Below, piece after piece: positions 1-9,609 of a DNA stretch of 64,000 nucleotides. Within the stretch, counting starts at the first letter, position 1. Each line of letters opens with the position of its first letter. Origin of the DNA: Heliocidaris erythrogramma (lineage: Eukaryota > Echinodermata > Echinoidea > Camarodonta > Echinometridae); NCBI GenBank assembly GCA_025617745.1, contig CM046853.1, forward strand, positions 5,018,873-5,082,872. The letters are read 5' to 3'. The notes beneath the pieces are model-generated. The model was not told where the DNA came from. It saw only the letters and a list, made by a program, of their open reading frames with translations, and searched no databases. The position numbers and the translations under genes are program-made.

Positions 1-730
1 CTGCATTTTTTGGTACAAGAAAGCCTAATGTTGCTTCTCATAATGATATATTTGACCAAAAAAAAAATCAAAAATATTTGCTAGAGTTCAAATTTTGCAT
101 TTCCACATTGCCTACCTGAATGACCATTGTCCGACCCGTGCCGAACTGCACTTTACGTTGTGAATATTTTTTTCGTTTTGTATTATCCTTTTTGAGGCCA
201 CCATACTGCGATTTTCTATTGTTTTCTAGACCTCACGCTTCGGTGAGTCCGAGTGGTCGCTGGAGTGTGCATGTGGTCGCCAAAGGTACAGTAGCTCAAT
301 CCAGTCGAGTCATCTTCTTCAAAAGTTCTTCTTCGTTCGTTAAAGGGTTACTAAAATAGAAAATTAATTGCCTATTTTTCGTAGGAAGGAGTCATCAGGA
401 TCCAAAAAAATATCTATCACACAGTTTTTTATGCATTCAGTCGTATTTCATAATCATTTGAAAAGTACGTTTATGCTGATTTACACAGTCATAAGCCCCG
501 CCCCTAAAAAAAAAAAAAGAAGCGACATCGTGATCACGTAATCTGTGACATACGAAAAGTGAAGGAAAATATTCCCGCACATGTATACCGTGCATGTCCG
601 CAGGCCTGGCAGGCCCAGCCCGGTACGGTGCCGAGCGCGAGAATGATATTCACCGCATCGACCATTTGCATTGCATATTTTCGTGTTTAATGCCTCACAA
701 TAACGTTGATTTGGGGACACAGATTCATCA
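1..730. other. Intergenic DNA, nothing recognised
   Basis: AT-rich sequence with short A and T runs. I see no conserved reading frame, tRNA-like box or inverted repeat in it. The open frames here are short and have no recognisable motif; the minus-strand one at 481-840 is the antisense of the THAP relic. Confidence 0.5.
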
Positions 731-733
731 ATA

Positions 734-1170
734 ATGCTAAATCGGTGTATAGTTGCGGGCTGTAGCAAGACCCCTAAAGATGATGTAAGCCTACATCTTT
801 TTCCTAAAGATGAAAATCGGTGGAAATCTGCAGTGATCACTTAGCCGAAGATCACTCTTAAAAGGTTGGGTAAATTTTGTTGGGCAACTGATGGTTGATT
901 AAAAATGGCACAACGTTGTGTAACTCTTGCCCAAATATCATAATGAATTAACCAATTTGTGTAACAACCCAACATTAGTTGGGCGGATTTTAACCAATAT
1001 GTGTGGACAGTATGTCTCCCAGTGTTGGTTAAAATTTGGGTATTTTATTGCCCAGTTATTTTAAGAGTGATGATTTTGAGGATCCTGACCTGTATTCCGA
1101 ATTTGGCATGAAGAAAAGCATAAGCTAGCTAAAAGATTCAGCTATTCCAACGATCAGACTTGGAGTCAAG
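734..1170 (+). pseudogene. THAP-domain relic split by a MITE
   Basis: From the ATG at 734 the frame reads MLNRCIVAGCSKTPKDDVSL and then HLFPKDE, the start of a THAP zinc finger (C-x4-C, then the H-x-F-P region). After WKS the frame shifts and continues as CSDHLAEDD (829-852), giving the C-x2-H zinc pair. Past the MITE at 853-1069 it continues as FEDPDLYSEFGMKK and ends with SAIPTI, which corresponds to the AVPTIF motif of THAP domains. All four zinc ligands can be seen. The middle (about 20 residues) is missing, there is a frameshift, and there is a TAG stop near 1135. THAP domains are DNA-binding modules found in host factors and in P-element-like transposases. This copy is dead as it stands. 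The family call is firm; the source gene is unknown. Confidence 0.75.
853..1069. mobile_element. MITE inserted in the THAP relic
   Basis: The ends are perfect 11-bp inverted repeats, CACTCTTAAAA and TTTTAAGAGTG, extended by imperfect pairing around the motif GTTGGGTAAA. AT flanks the element on both sides, and removing the element with one AT restores the THAP frame as AEDDFED, so the insertion boundary is well supported. It has no coding capacity. A diverged related sequence with GTTGGGTAAA and AAGAGTG lies near 25635-25730. Confidence 0.75.
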
Positions 1171-1225
1171 TCTTCCAATCTGTTTTTCAACGACATCATC
1201 TCCAGCAGCTGCAGCAGCTTCACCC

Positions 1226-1301
1226 GTAGACCGAAAATTCTGTCTCTCGGTCGTTAGCTAAGTGAAGAGCTAACGAACGAGAGACAGAATTTTCAGTCTA
1301 C
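1226..1301. repeat. 34-bp-arm hairpin
   Basis: Arms 1226-1259 and 1268-1301 pair with only a few mismatches across an 8-nt loop. The arms contain GAAAATTCTGTCTCTCG. A related core (ATTATGTCTCTCGTTC) is at about 10057-10072. The hairpin sits between the + strand THAP relic and a - strand open frame. Function unknown; it may be the end of a decayed foldback element. Confidence 0.65.
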
Positions 1302-1309
1302 TTAACCCG

Positions 1310-1533
1310 TAACTCATGGGAGCTCTGGTGTTGGAGCTCCCTGGAGTAACTTCACCCACGGCCCCTTCATCAGGCCCTGGCGCGTATTCTGCGAGGGGTT
1401 CAAACATATAATATGGTCGAATTCCCCTTGCCACTTCAGCTTCTTTGCCTTCGGGATCTGATAAATCATCTGATAAATCAGAGTTCGTATCTGCATGGCT
1501 CAAAAAAGTCCTCCAACTCCTAATCGCGGTCAC
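1310..1533 (-). CDS. Possible exon of a P2X7-like/transposon-type protein
   Basis: The minus-strand frame is acidic (DTNSDLSDDLSDPEGKEAE) and then reads RGIRPYYMFEPLAE. The motif IRPYxFEP after an acidic serine-rich leader resembles the N-terminal exon of proteins annotated in fish and echinoderms as P2X purinoceptor 7-like, many of which belong to repetitive families. A possible donor (CGG|GTTAAG) lies near 1309. No further exon can be recognised downstream on this strand. It is probably a partial or dead copy. The call rests on one motif and is tentative. Confidence 0.3.
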
Positions 1534-2033
1534 TTTTCATCTCTCTACATAAGTTACTCGAAGCCAAAATCTAAGTCAGTACTACCGTACTATGTAAAGC
1601 GAAGTAAAAAAAAACAAACCCAAAACCGTAAGTGAAATAAACAAAACAAAAGCGTTCACCAGTCGCTATGTACGAGGGGAACGTAGTAACTGCCGTAAAA
1701 GATGTGTAGTATCCCTGATAGCAGAAAGTGGTAAAAATTACGTGATAATTACGTCGTGGTTTTCGTCTTTTTTACGTCCTCTAATTACGTCAATAAGACG
1801 ATAACTTGCACCAACGCAAGACGTCAAGAGGACGTCTTATTTTGACGTCATCTGTACACTGTAAAAACTGAACTTCTGAAGTGTTGTATATAGCACTTTT
1901 TGAGGGCATGCATAGGGACTGCACTCAGAGTGCTATTGAATGCACACAGCGTGCTATTTCAGCACTTTCACGGGAGCTGGACCGGCTCCTTAAACTGCTA
2001 AACATTCATTAAAAAAAATCATTTGGGCGAGCT

Positions 2034-2096
2034 TCGAACCAGGGTCCGCTGATCGAGAATTGCTGGCATTACCGCTAGACTAACTCAAATTGTACG
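2034..2096 (-). repeat. tRNA-like segment, left arm of foldback
   Basis: On the minus strand this reads TTAGTCTAGCGGTAATGCC (A-box-like, close to the tRNA-Glu/Asp type) and, about 35 nt later, CTGGTTCGAAGCTC (B-box-like). The acceptor stem is not convincing, so I take it as a tRNA-derived promoter fragment and not a working tRNA gene. Confidence 0.5.
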
Positions 2097-2192
2097 ATTT
2101 AGAGCAGATCATATTTTGTTACATAGTGAATTTACGACACCACATAGTTCATGTTATCTACTTGACTCCCATGACTAAACTGGATTGCAAGA

Positions 2193-2265
2193 AGCATTCG
2201 TTAGTCCATCGGTAACGTCAGCGCCTCTCAATCAGCGGAACCTGGTTCGAGGCTCGCCACGGTCA
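2193..2265 (+). repeat. tRNA-like segment, right arm of foldback
   Basis: Inverted partner of 2034-2096. The plus strand reads TTAGTCCATCGGTAACGTC (A-box-like) and then CCTGGTTCGAGGCTCG (B-box-like). The two tRNA-like units point in opposite, outward directions within one foldback element. Confidence 0.5.
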
Positions 2266-2684
2266 CATTTTTTTTTGCTGGTAAATTAGCACACTACAAG
2301 TGCTATAAACAGCATTTCAGGTGCAGTCACTATACATGCCCCTAAAAGTAGCACTTTAGTTTTTACAGTGTATAAGACGTAGAGATGACGTCAAAACAAG
2401 ACGTCCTCTTGACGTCTTGCGTTGGTGTAAGTTGTCGTCTTATTGACGTAATTAAAGGACGTAAAAAAGACGAAAACCGCGACGTAAATATCACGTCATT
2501 TTTAACACTTTCTGCTATCAGGGAAGAGGAATGAAGACGTAGAGATGACGTCAAAATAAGACGTCCTCTTGACGTCTTGCGTTGGTGCAACTTGTCGTCT
2601 TATTGACGTAATTACAGGACGTAAAAAAGACGAAAACCACGACGTAAATATCACGTCATTTTTTAACACTTTCTGCTATCAGGG

Positions 2685-3480
2685 ACATTGTACAGACGCG
2701 TAAAACGGCTGTGCACGCGTTTAAGACCAATGCAAAACTTTCGTTCGGCAAGCTCAGATGGATGAGAACATCCAAAAGTGTTTTGCTGATCTTATAGAAA
2801 AAATATATTGATAATGATTATTCACTCCTAAGATTATATTGATTAATTTCCTTTTTTCATAAATTGTCCGTTGAATAGAGGGGTCAAATACCGCATTGTG
2901 TGTACAATGTTATATGCTGCAGCCTGCAGATCTTGTGCCGCTTACTCTTCATACGTCACTTGGGGGTGTGACGTCAATTAGCCAATCAGCTCACGAGTTT
3001 TAAGGAACGGTCCCAAAACCTCTAATCCCCCCCCCCCCTTTTCGCCAAAAACGGGACATAATTTGGACAATCCATTGCCAGATTCGTGATTAGAAGGCAA
3101 AAATACATGGAAACAGCACCCATTTTCTCTTTAATTTAGCCAACCTTTAATGTTAATTGGCAAATCATCGATCTGATTATGGTGTCGTCAAAAAATAAGG
3201 AAGGACGGGCCGTTGTATATAGTCGATCTGTTCCTGGTTCCGGTGGGGAAAAAAAAGGACTAGTAGTCGATTCGTTCCCCGGAACCCAACGACTAGCTGA
3301 TTTGTTCCGGTGGATTCAAGTGACTGGTATCACCTTTGGCCGTTACGGAACGAAAGTCGTAGTTTGGTTCCGACATTAGCCAAGGTTTCGGGGTACATTT
3401 TGATTATTATTATAGGTGAAATATGTTCAAAAATATAATTTCGTGCTTATTTGTCATTTCAATATCAAGAGGTGTATGAC
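2685..3480. other. Intergenic DNA, nothing recognised
   Basis: Contains a run of C at about 3027-3038 and a GC-richer block at 3200-3380 in which short phrases such as GATCTGTTCC, GATTCGTTCC and GATTTGTTCC recur. The open frame at 3179-3379 lies in that block and has no recognisable motif. Confidence 0.4.
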
Positions 3481-3482
3481 TA

Positions 3483-4207
3483 CCAATTTAATTGGAATTT
3501 GTTCAAAAGCGGGCCCTCAAAATAATTGTAGGCTATAACGTGACTTATGCCAATGCCCTTGCCATAACTAAACTCACTACTCTATCTGATAGAAGAGATT
3601 CCCTTTTGCTAAGCTTTGGACAAAAAATCAAAAACTCTGATCACCACAACACCTTCTTCCCGTCCCTAGATGTAATTCAAATTTAAGACAGCTTCGTAAC
3701 ATGACTGGCTTCCCTACAATTAAATACAATACAGAACGATATCGAAAATCCACCATCCCTCCTTGCCAGAATCTTGAAATAAACTCCCCCCCCCCCCCAC
3801 GCTTTGCATCCCAAACATTTTCACTTCTCAGATTCCATACCTATATGATTGTAATGAATCATCTTACATGGTTATGGCTTTCTAACTTGTTTATATTTAT
3901 GTATTGCTCCCAAATCTTCTCCTTTTATCTATCTCCTTCCTTCTTTCTCTTCCCTTTTCTTTCCTATTCTTTACTTTTTCTATCTTTCTCTCACTTTTCA
4001 CACTTTTTATCTTATTATTTGTGTAGCGTAAATCTTAGTATTTTCGTTTTGCTTCCAATTTTGTATCTTTTTATATATTTGATGCGATTCTATTGTATAT
4101 ATGCACATATATATCTGATTGTAAATTGACCCCTTCAGCCCCTGTGCTGCTGGTCAATCATCATATACCATAATAAATAAATAAATAAATAAATAAAATA
4201 AATAAAT
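3483..4207 (+). mobile_element. 3' end of a CR1/L2-like LINE, decayed
   Basis: The frame from 3492 gives EFVQKRALKIIVG and LSDRRDSLLLSF, matching the C-terminal part of CR1/L2/Jockey-type reverse transcriptases (the Q-KRA-I and L-RR segments). It stops at 3684 and resumes one frame over as QLRNMTGFPTIKYNTERYRK followed by SxIP, another conserved C-terminal block. The 3' region runs to a (TAAA)n tail at about 4170-4207. It is 5'-truncated and frameshifted, hence non-functional. Confidence 0.75.
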
Positions 4208-4420
4208 TCCCCATGAGAATGTTCATGAAATTTAGGACGTGTAGCCTCGTACATCTCAGAAGGCGCTCGCTATCACCCACCTCTTCCATTCTGGCAGTAC
4301 CCCTTTAAAATTTGCTAAACATGTACATAATTTATGATAAGTAACCTTTTTTGCTTTATTTCGCCCTATCAAATATGATACAAGCCCCTATTTTATATCT
4401 TGTGAGCATCCATATCGGAA

Positions 4421-4747
4421 GTGCCCCTTTTCGTACGTGGGGTTTACAATTCTCCTTTCGATAAGTTCCCCTTAAATATCGTACATGCCCCTTTTTATCT
4501 CACTCCCCATTCCCTTTCTTTTTATTACTGCTTTTCACATCTGGTGACAAAGAGTCTCCAAAATAGCAATTTGCATATACATGTGGCTCCAATAAAACAA
4601 AGAAGCTTAATTCGTATAGCAGAATATCTTGTTCTTGATACCGTTGAGCAGGAGGAGGCAAAAGCTGGGGACACAACGCTTAGAACTTCAATAAGAACAT
4701 ACGATGCCGCTAAACTGCATGCAATGAAGATCTATATTGATGAATGA
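4421..4747 (+). CDS. Unrecognised 108-codon open frame
   Basis: An open frame whose C-terminal half (about residues 60-108, RIAEYLVLDTVEQEEAKAGD and onwards, ending KIYIDE) has a more protein-like composition than its surroundings. A TGA stop is followed by an A-rich stretch. The N-terminal half looks like noise. It could be a terminal exon or retroposed fragment of an unidentified gene, or chance. I recognise no domain. Confidence 0.2.
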   Translation: MPLFVRGVYNSPFDKFPLNIVHAPFYLTPHSLSFYYCFSHLVTKSLQNSNLHIHVAPIKQRSLIRIAEYLVLDTVEQEEAKAGDTTLRTSIRTYDAAKLHAMKIYIDE

Positions 4748-6480
4748 AAGTTAAAAAAAAAAAAAAATTTAAATTGAGCTTTCAAAAAGCACGGGAAGTA
4801 CATCGAAATTTTTTAGAGCGCTAACCATTTTCTAAATCATTATTTTGGACATTTAATTTAGGGGGAAATCTGCTAGGCCTACTTATTCAACGCAGAACCC
4901 AATCTGTCATCGCTAGCCGCATCAGCTATGGTTCTAGCTTCTGGAAAAATATACGCCGACGGGATACTCGGGTTTCATTTCATTTTATTTTGGCCGAAAT
5001 TATGAGGGGCTCCCCCCCCCCCGTTTTTTTTATTATCAATATTGTTAAGAGTATTGTCCTTGTTTTCATGTTGCTTTTTAATTCCGTGGGGGAGGGGATC
5101 GAGGAAATATTTTGCGTGACCTTTTCAATAATGTTTAAAATGCTATGCAATGCAACAGTGCGAATCCATCTATTTTTTCTTCTTTTTTTTAAATAAAGAC
5201 CATGAAAATGATATTAACGCTAATTTACCAAAAATTAAATTTAAAGGACATCGTGCACAATTGCTCGAGAAGACACAAAGGAGCGTTATCATTGAACTTT
5301 TCACTCAAGGCATTTAGGGTAGGACATTGGCGTAAATCCCGCGGGGGAGGGGGAGATATATCCCCCTCACTTTTTCGAGGGGGGGGGGGTGGCGTGTGCA
5401 AATATCCCCCCGATTTTATAAGAAAAATGATATTGTTATTAATCAGTTTGTGAAATTCTTTATTAAAATGTCATAAACGACGGCCAAATAGTGGAAATTT
5501 TATTTGGAATGCTCTTAAAAACAAAAAAAGTGGTTATTTTCGCTCGCTCGATTTGTTCCCTCGCAAACTTGTATCTGGGGGTCTGCGCAGGTGAGTGAAG
5601 GTATACTTAAGTGTGAGACCGCGTCCCCCCCCCCCCCCCCACCTCAAAACGGATTTTCGCCGGTGCTACATGAGCCCCTTAACAGAAAAAGCCAATGTTT
5701 TAAACTTTTATTTTATTTTACCAAACACAAACGAAGATTAGGATGTGAACAAAGATGAAAAACCCGTGTAGGCGTAAATGAGCCCTTGAACAGAAAAGAC
5801 CCATATTTCCTTTCATTTCCATTTTCAATTTGAAAAAAAAACACCCAAAAACATTTAGTGGAAGGAGAAAAATCGACAGAAGAGAGCTGGGTGCACAATA
5901 ATTTGCTAGCTGATTTCCTTATAGTAGGCCTACCTATTGTACTATTATCATCAAAGTAATTCATGATCCATAATAATGCGAGTTTTCGCCGATCAAAATC
6001 ATAATTTAGAGACGAATTTCAGTGCTTTACTGATTTGAAGTTGTCCCCCACAGGGCTTTGTATAAGACTTCAATATTTTTTTCTTTTCTTTTTTTGAGGG
6101 GGGCATGCCCTATTGTATCCCAGACCCTTCAATTTATTTTTATTTTTTATTTTTTTCTGGGGGGGGGGGGGAAGTGTCTCCTATGGATTGATGCCCATGT
6201 AAGTTTTCAAGTTAATGAAACCTATTGGTTTACAAAATAATTGATAATTCTATTTTTTGTCACAACTACATGTAGCTTACACACAACTTCACTCATCCGG
6301 TCATCCCCCGACCCCCCACCCCCCACGCCTTTCCCAACGGCCAATCGATGGGAAGAGGGGAAATAACATTGACATCATGAATAAGAATCTCTGAATCTTA
6401 TACACAATTCTCAGATAGGAAACAGCGTCCATTTTGTTGGTGTGGCTGATTTGGAGGAGTTTGATTGGTTGCAAAAGGTG
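4748..6480. repeat. Repeat-derived intergenic DNA with G and C tracts
   Basis: Holds homopolymer G or C runs at about 5012, 5381, 5625-5640, 6156-6170 and 6305-6325. Around 5325-5415 a TTGGCGTAAATCCCGCGGGGG segment faces an ATATCCCCCC segment, which looks like the remains of a poly-G/C-bearing MITE. Similar phrases (TGAGCCCCTTAACAGAAAA and TGAGCCCTTGAACAGAAAA) occur at 5668 and 5778. No gene is recognised. Confidence 0.4.
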
Positions 6481-6496
6481 ATTAGAAGAGTATATT

Positions 6497-6700
6497 TTTC
6501 TGTAGGGGTGTTATCATGACGTGGTCCCGGTGGAGCCACTCAATGTGATTTGGGGACCGCATGACCGTTACCAAAATCGCGGATAAAGGGGTGAATTTCA
6601 AGGAACGTCCGCGGAGAGAATATTCCTCGAAATATAGAAAAATAGGGATGCGCAGGTGTCCTCGAAATTGATAAAATAGGGGTCAGGAAAAGGGAAGAAA
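6497..6700 (-). repeat. Dispersed repeat, copy 1
   Basis: On the minus strand it shares the phrases AAATAGGGGT, GTCC-TTGAAATT and, at one end, GAGTGGCTCC-CCGGGACCACGT with the plus-strand sequence at 9120-9410. The two are copies of one dispersed repeat in opposite orientation. Type unknown. Confidence 0.45.
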
Positions 6701-7054
6701 ACCCGTGAAGAAACTCCCGGAGCCGAGTCGCTAGTTGCGGGCCTGCCGGGGAGGGCGCGCTCATCGTTGAGAAACAGGGGGTCTCAACCACAGAACTCCT
6801 TCTGTGGTCTCAACTCCGCTTCTGCATCCGGCTTTCCATGGGGGCATTTCCGGCGGGTCAAAAGTGCACACTGCTCCCACTTTTTATGTATTAGCCTATG
6901 AAGCCAATTTTTTTTCAGTGTACCAGCGAAAATCAGTAAAGTTATTGAAATTATATATTTGAATATTCATGAGCTTTTATAACTAATTAACATAAAATTG
7001 AACTGTACTTAGGCGCTGGGCGTATACTGTACTTTTGTAGAAAAAATGAGCAGA
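6701..7054. other. Intergenic DNA, nothing recognised
   Basis: Includes a short inverted repeat CCACAGAACTCCTTCTGTGG at 6789-6808. No coding motif is seen. Confidence 0.4.
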
Positions 7055-7625
7055 AGATAATGAAGAAGAACAAGAAGAAGAAAAAAAGAAGCGGAAGAGG
7101 AAAAGGATGAGGAGGAAGAGTGGAAGAGGAAGAAGAAAAAAAAAAGGAGGAAGACAAAAGAAGCGGAAGAGGAAGAGGAGGAACAAGAATAAGAAGAACA
7201 AGAGGATAAAGAAAAAAAAAGAAGTAGAAGAGGAAGAAGAAGCCCTCCTTAAATATCGAATTTCCCTTCATTGAACGCTTTCCTTGTGCCTTGCAGATCT
7301 GACATATCAAGTAAAACTGAAGAGCAAAGAGAAAATGTGTTCCCCATGACCCCATATGTACCACCATGCACTGGCTGCTGCTGCATGTATCCCCACCCCC
7401 ACCCCCACCCCCCCCCCCCCAAAAAAAAAAGAAAGAAAGAAAGAAAAAAACGAAAAAAAAAAACAAAAAAAAAAAAAAAAGAAAAAAAACACACACACAC
7501 ACACACAGAAAACCCAAAAGAGAACAAACAAAACAACCCAACAACTAAAAGAGCAACAAACCTCAAAAATCTGATTTTTTTTTTCTTCTTCCTCTTCTTC
7601 TTCTCCTTCATCTTTATCCTTCTTA
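7055..7625. repeat. Opposed polypurine and polypyrimidine tracts
   Basis: About 190 bp of almost pure A/G (GAAGAGGAAGAAG type) at 7055-7245 is followed by C11 and A/G-rich DNA at 7395-7485, (CA)n at about 7488-7506, and a polypyrimidine tract (CTTCTTCCTCTTCTTCTTC) at 7573-7620. The first and last tracts are roughly inverted copies. Every open frame here is low-complexity and none is a credible protein. Confidence 0.75.
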
Positions 7626-8235
7626 ATCTTCTTGTAAAATTAGTCCATCAACAGAAAACCACGCAATTCAGTCTATCATCCAGTTATTCAAGGTTAGATA
7701 AGGCTGTATTAATACCAATCCACCATCACACTTCAGAACAAATGCCATATTGTGCCTTCATCATCATCATAACCATCACCACATCTTTCACAAAATTATG
7801 GGGAAAAATAACAAATAGAAATTTTTCAGTGTGTGACATAAAAGTTAATGCTCTCTTGAAATGCAATATACAGATTATAACATATGCTTCATGGACAACA
7901 AATTATGGGGCAGGTGACATCCGATATATAGGTGGATTATAATGTATATCCATGTACATCCCTTCTAATTATCATCAGAATATACAAGACATAAAAGTAC
8001 AAAGAGACCACCTTACTGACGTGAAGGTAAGTTTTTCCCACTGACATGACTGAACTCTATGACTGGAATGGGATCGATCGCTCGCTGCACACTGATTAGC
8101 CATAGGCAACATGACGCCACTGGCAGCTCGCCAGTTCCGGAACGTCGCCGCTGTGTAGCATTTGACCAAGTTTGAAGGACTATTTTCACTCATATAATCA
8201 TCATATGCCCTTTAAACTAAAGATGAACTGAGAAG
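7626..8235. other. Intergenic DNA upstream of THAP fragment
   Basis: A moderate-complexity sequence without a recognisable gene. The part just before 8236 could be an old 5' flank of the THAP fragment, with GACGTGAAGGTAAGT at about 8018-8032 resembling a splice donor, but nothing confirms it. Confidence 0.35.
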
Positions 8236-8319
8236 ATGCCGTCTTGCGCTGCAGTCAACTGCACGAATCGTGGTGTTCGTGAAAGTCGTAACAGTCCCAT
8301 TCATACGCTTTCATGTTAG
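8236..8319 (+). pseudogene. THAP-domain N-terminal fragment
   Basis: A short frame from ATG 8236 to TAG 8317 reads MPSCAAVNCTNRGVRESRNS, then PIHTLSC. MPSC-AVNCTNR is the classic start of a THAP zinc finger, with the first C-x4-C pair, and IHTL sits where family members have the F-H-x-F/L-P block. The rest of the domain is not found downstream, and the frame ends before the C-x2-H pair. It is a truncated gene or transposon fragment. It represents a THAP subtype different from the relic at 734-1170. Confidence 0.65.
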
Positions 8320-8576
8320 TTTATGGGTGTATGGGTATGAGGCACTCATAGGCCATAAAGGTCCTTGCAACTTATACATGTACAAGCTTATCTGAAGATA
8401 AACTAGCTTTTACGGGTGAATAGGCTTCAATAGCTTTTGTGTGTATTATCAGCGGGCCTTTTTCCAGTCTAGACAATTCATACATGAGAGGAAAATAATT
8501 ATTTAAAATTTCATTTTCAATTCTGAATCCCCAATTGCCCAAATTTGTGGCACAGTAAGAGTAAGAGTTGAAGAGT

Positions 8577-8838
8577 CCCTGAATCAGGGAATCTAGCAAA
8601 TTTAAGAAAATTAAATCTTGCTTAGAGCAATTTTGTTGTCTCTTTTGACTGAATGTTGAACACAGTCCCACATGTTGCAGCAGTCAAAACAGACAACAAA
8701 GTTGCTCTAAGCAAGATGTAGGCCCTCGCCTATGTGGGACTGTGTTCAACATTCACTGTTGCAGCAGTCAAAACAGACAACAAAATTGCTCTAAGTAAGA
8801 TTCAATTTTCTTAAATTTGCTAGATTACCTGGGGTGGT
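8577..8838. mobile_element. Foldback element with an internal direct repeat
   Basis: The left arm (AATCTAGCAAATTTAAGAAA, then the AGAGCAATTTTGTTGTCT region, 8590-8650) is found inverted at about 8763-8830. The phrase TTGCAGCAGTCAAAACAGAC occurs twice in direct orientation (8674 and 8758), and GGGACTGTGTTCAACATT is inverted relative to 8648-8668. The structure is a compact, partly duplicated hairpin of about 260 bp. Confidence 0.7.
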
Positions 8839-9119
8839 ATTCTGAGATTTATTTTATCTTGATTTTAGTGAAATAATTTTAATTGTCATAACAAAATGTA
8901 CGCTTATGGCGCATCATTGGTTAATGACTGCGCTTATCTCCAGATAAGCATGTATAAGTGGGTATGAGGTTATTTAACCTCGCCTATTTGTGAGTGGTCA
9001 TAGACACATTGGTTATTTCAAATAACCATAGAGTTCAGTGGTTTTTCCCAGGAGTTTATATGAACAATTTCCAAACAATTTTAAATGAATAACACATTAA
9101 AAATGTATTTTCCTTATAT

Positions 9120-9410
9120 TAATTTTGTGATCAGGTCTTGGACACCTTTATGTTATATGAAAAAAGGGTATAAATGTCTCGTCCGTGAAATATGGTAAAA
9201 TAAGGGTAAGTTTCCGAAAGTGTCCTTACAATCTTAAAAATAGGGGTATTTCAAATTACCATTTTGTCCTTGTTTTTACGTAAAAAAGGGGGTTAAATTT
9301 CACAAAATGTCCTTGAAATTGACTGCAAAAGGGGGTTATTTGCATTTGTGGTAACTGTTATACGCGTCCCCCTCTGCGGGGAGTGGCTCCTCCGGGGACG
9401 TGGTATGTTG
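9120..9410 (+). repeat. Dispersed repeat, copy 2
   Basis: Contains AAAAAGGGT/AAATAGGGGT and the end phrase GAGTGGCTCCTCCGGGGACGTGG. The same sequence is inverted at 6497-6700. Type unknown; no coding motif. Confidence 0.45.
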
Positions 9411-9445
9411 GCACAATATTTTTCGGATCGCCTTTGCGGCTAAAT

Positions 9446-9600
9446 CCCTCGTCGATTGGTTCCACGGAACGAATCACCTGGCCGGAACCAATCGCCTGTG
9501 ACTATCACATCTTCTGGTCCGAGGCGGATCCAATCGGCGGGAAAATATACAGGCGATTGGTTCCGGAGGATCCAATCGCCTGCCCGGAACCAATCGCCTC
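9446..9600. repeat. Cluster of GGAACCAATCGCC motifs
   Basis: The 13-mer GGAACCAATCGCC or a one- to two-base variant occurs about six times in roughly 150 bp, in both orientations (near 9452, 9484, 9527, 9551, 9568 and 9585). Each copy contains a CCAAT (or inverted ATTGG) pentamer. The array adjoins the tRNA-bearing foldback at 9610-9986. It could be a subterminal repeat array of a transposon or a CCAAT-box cluster. I cannot tell which. Confidence 0.6.
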
Positions 9601-9609
9601 CGACACCGG

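Larger units (their letters stand above)
1855..2372. mobile_element. Inner foldback MITE with a tRNA-like segment in each arm
   Basis: The ends are TACACTGTAAAAACT and its inverted copy finishing at 2372. The arms stay alignable inwards through the AGTGCTAT/ATAGCACT motifs to a tRNA-like segment in each arm. The two arms are diverged, so this is an old or heterogeneous foldback. It lies exactly at the centre of the outer palindromic MITE. Class unknown; no target duplication could be proved. Confidence 0.7.
1713..2684. mobile_element. Palindromic MITE with a duplicated right arm, invaded by a second MITE
   Basis: The left arm starts CCCTGATAGCAGAAAGTG at 1713 and runs to about 1854. An inverted copy is at about 2373-2523 and a second, tandem copy of the right arm is at about 2535-2684, both ending in CTATCAGGG. 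The arms share GACGTCAAGAGGACGTC and several other ACGTC/GACGT palindromes. The left arm and first right arm meet at the insertion point of the inner element (1855-2372). No coding capacity is seen. Confidence 0.75.

Noticed and set aside
6987..7611. Several long overlapping open frames on both strands
   Set aside because: They consist of Phe/Leu/Lys/Pro/Gly runs produced by purine/pyrimidine tracts and (CA)n; no domain, so shadows of repeats.
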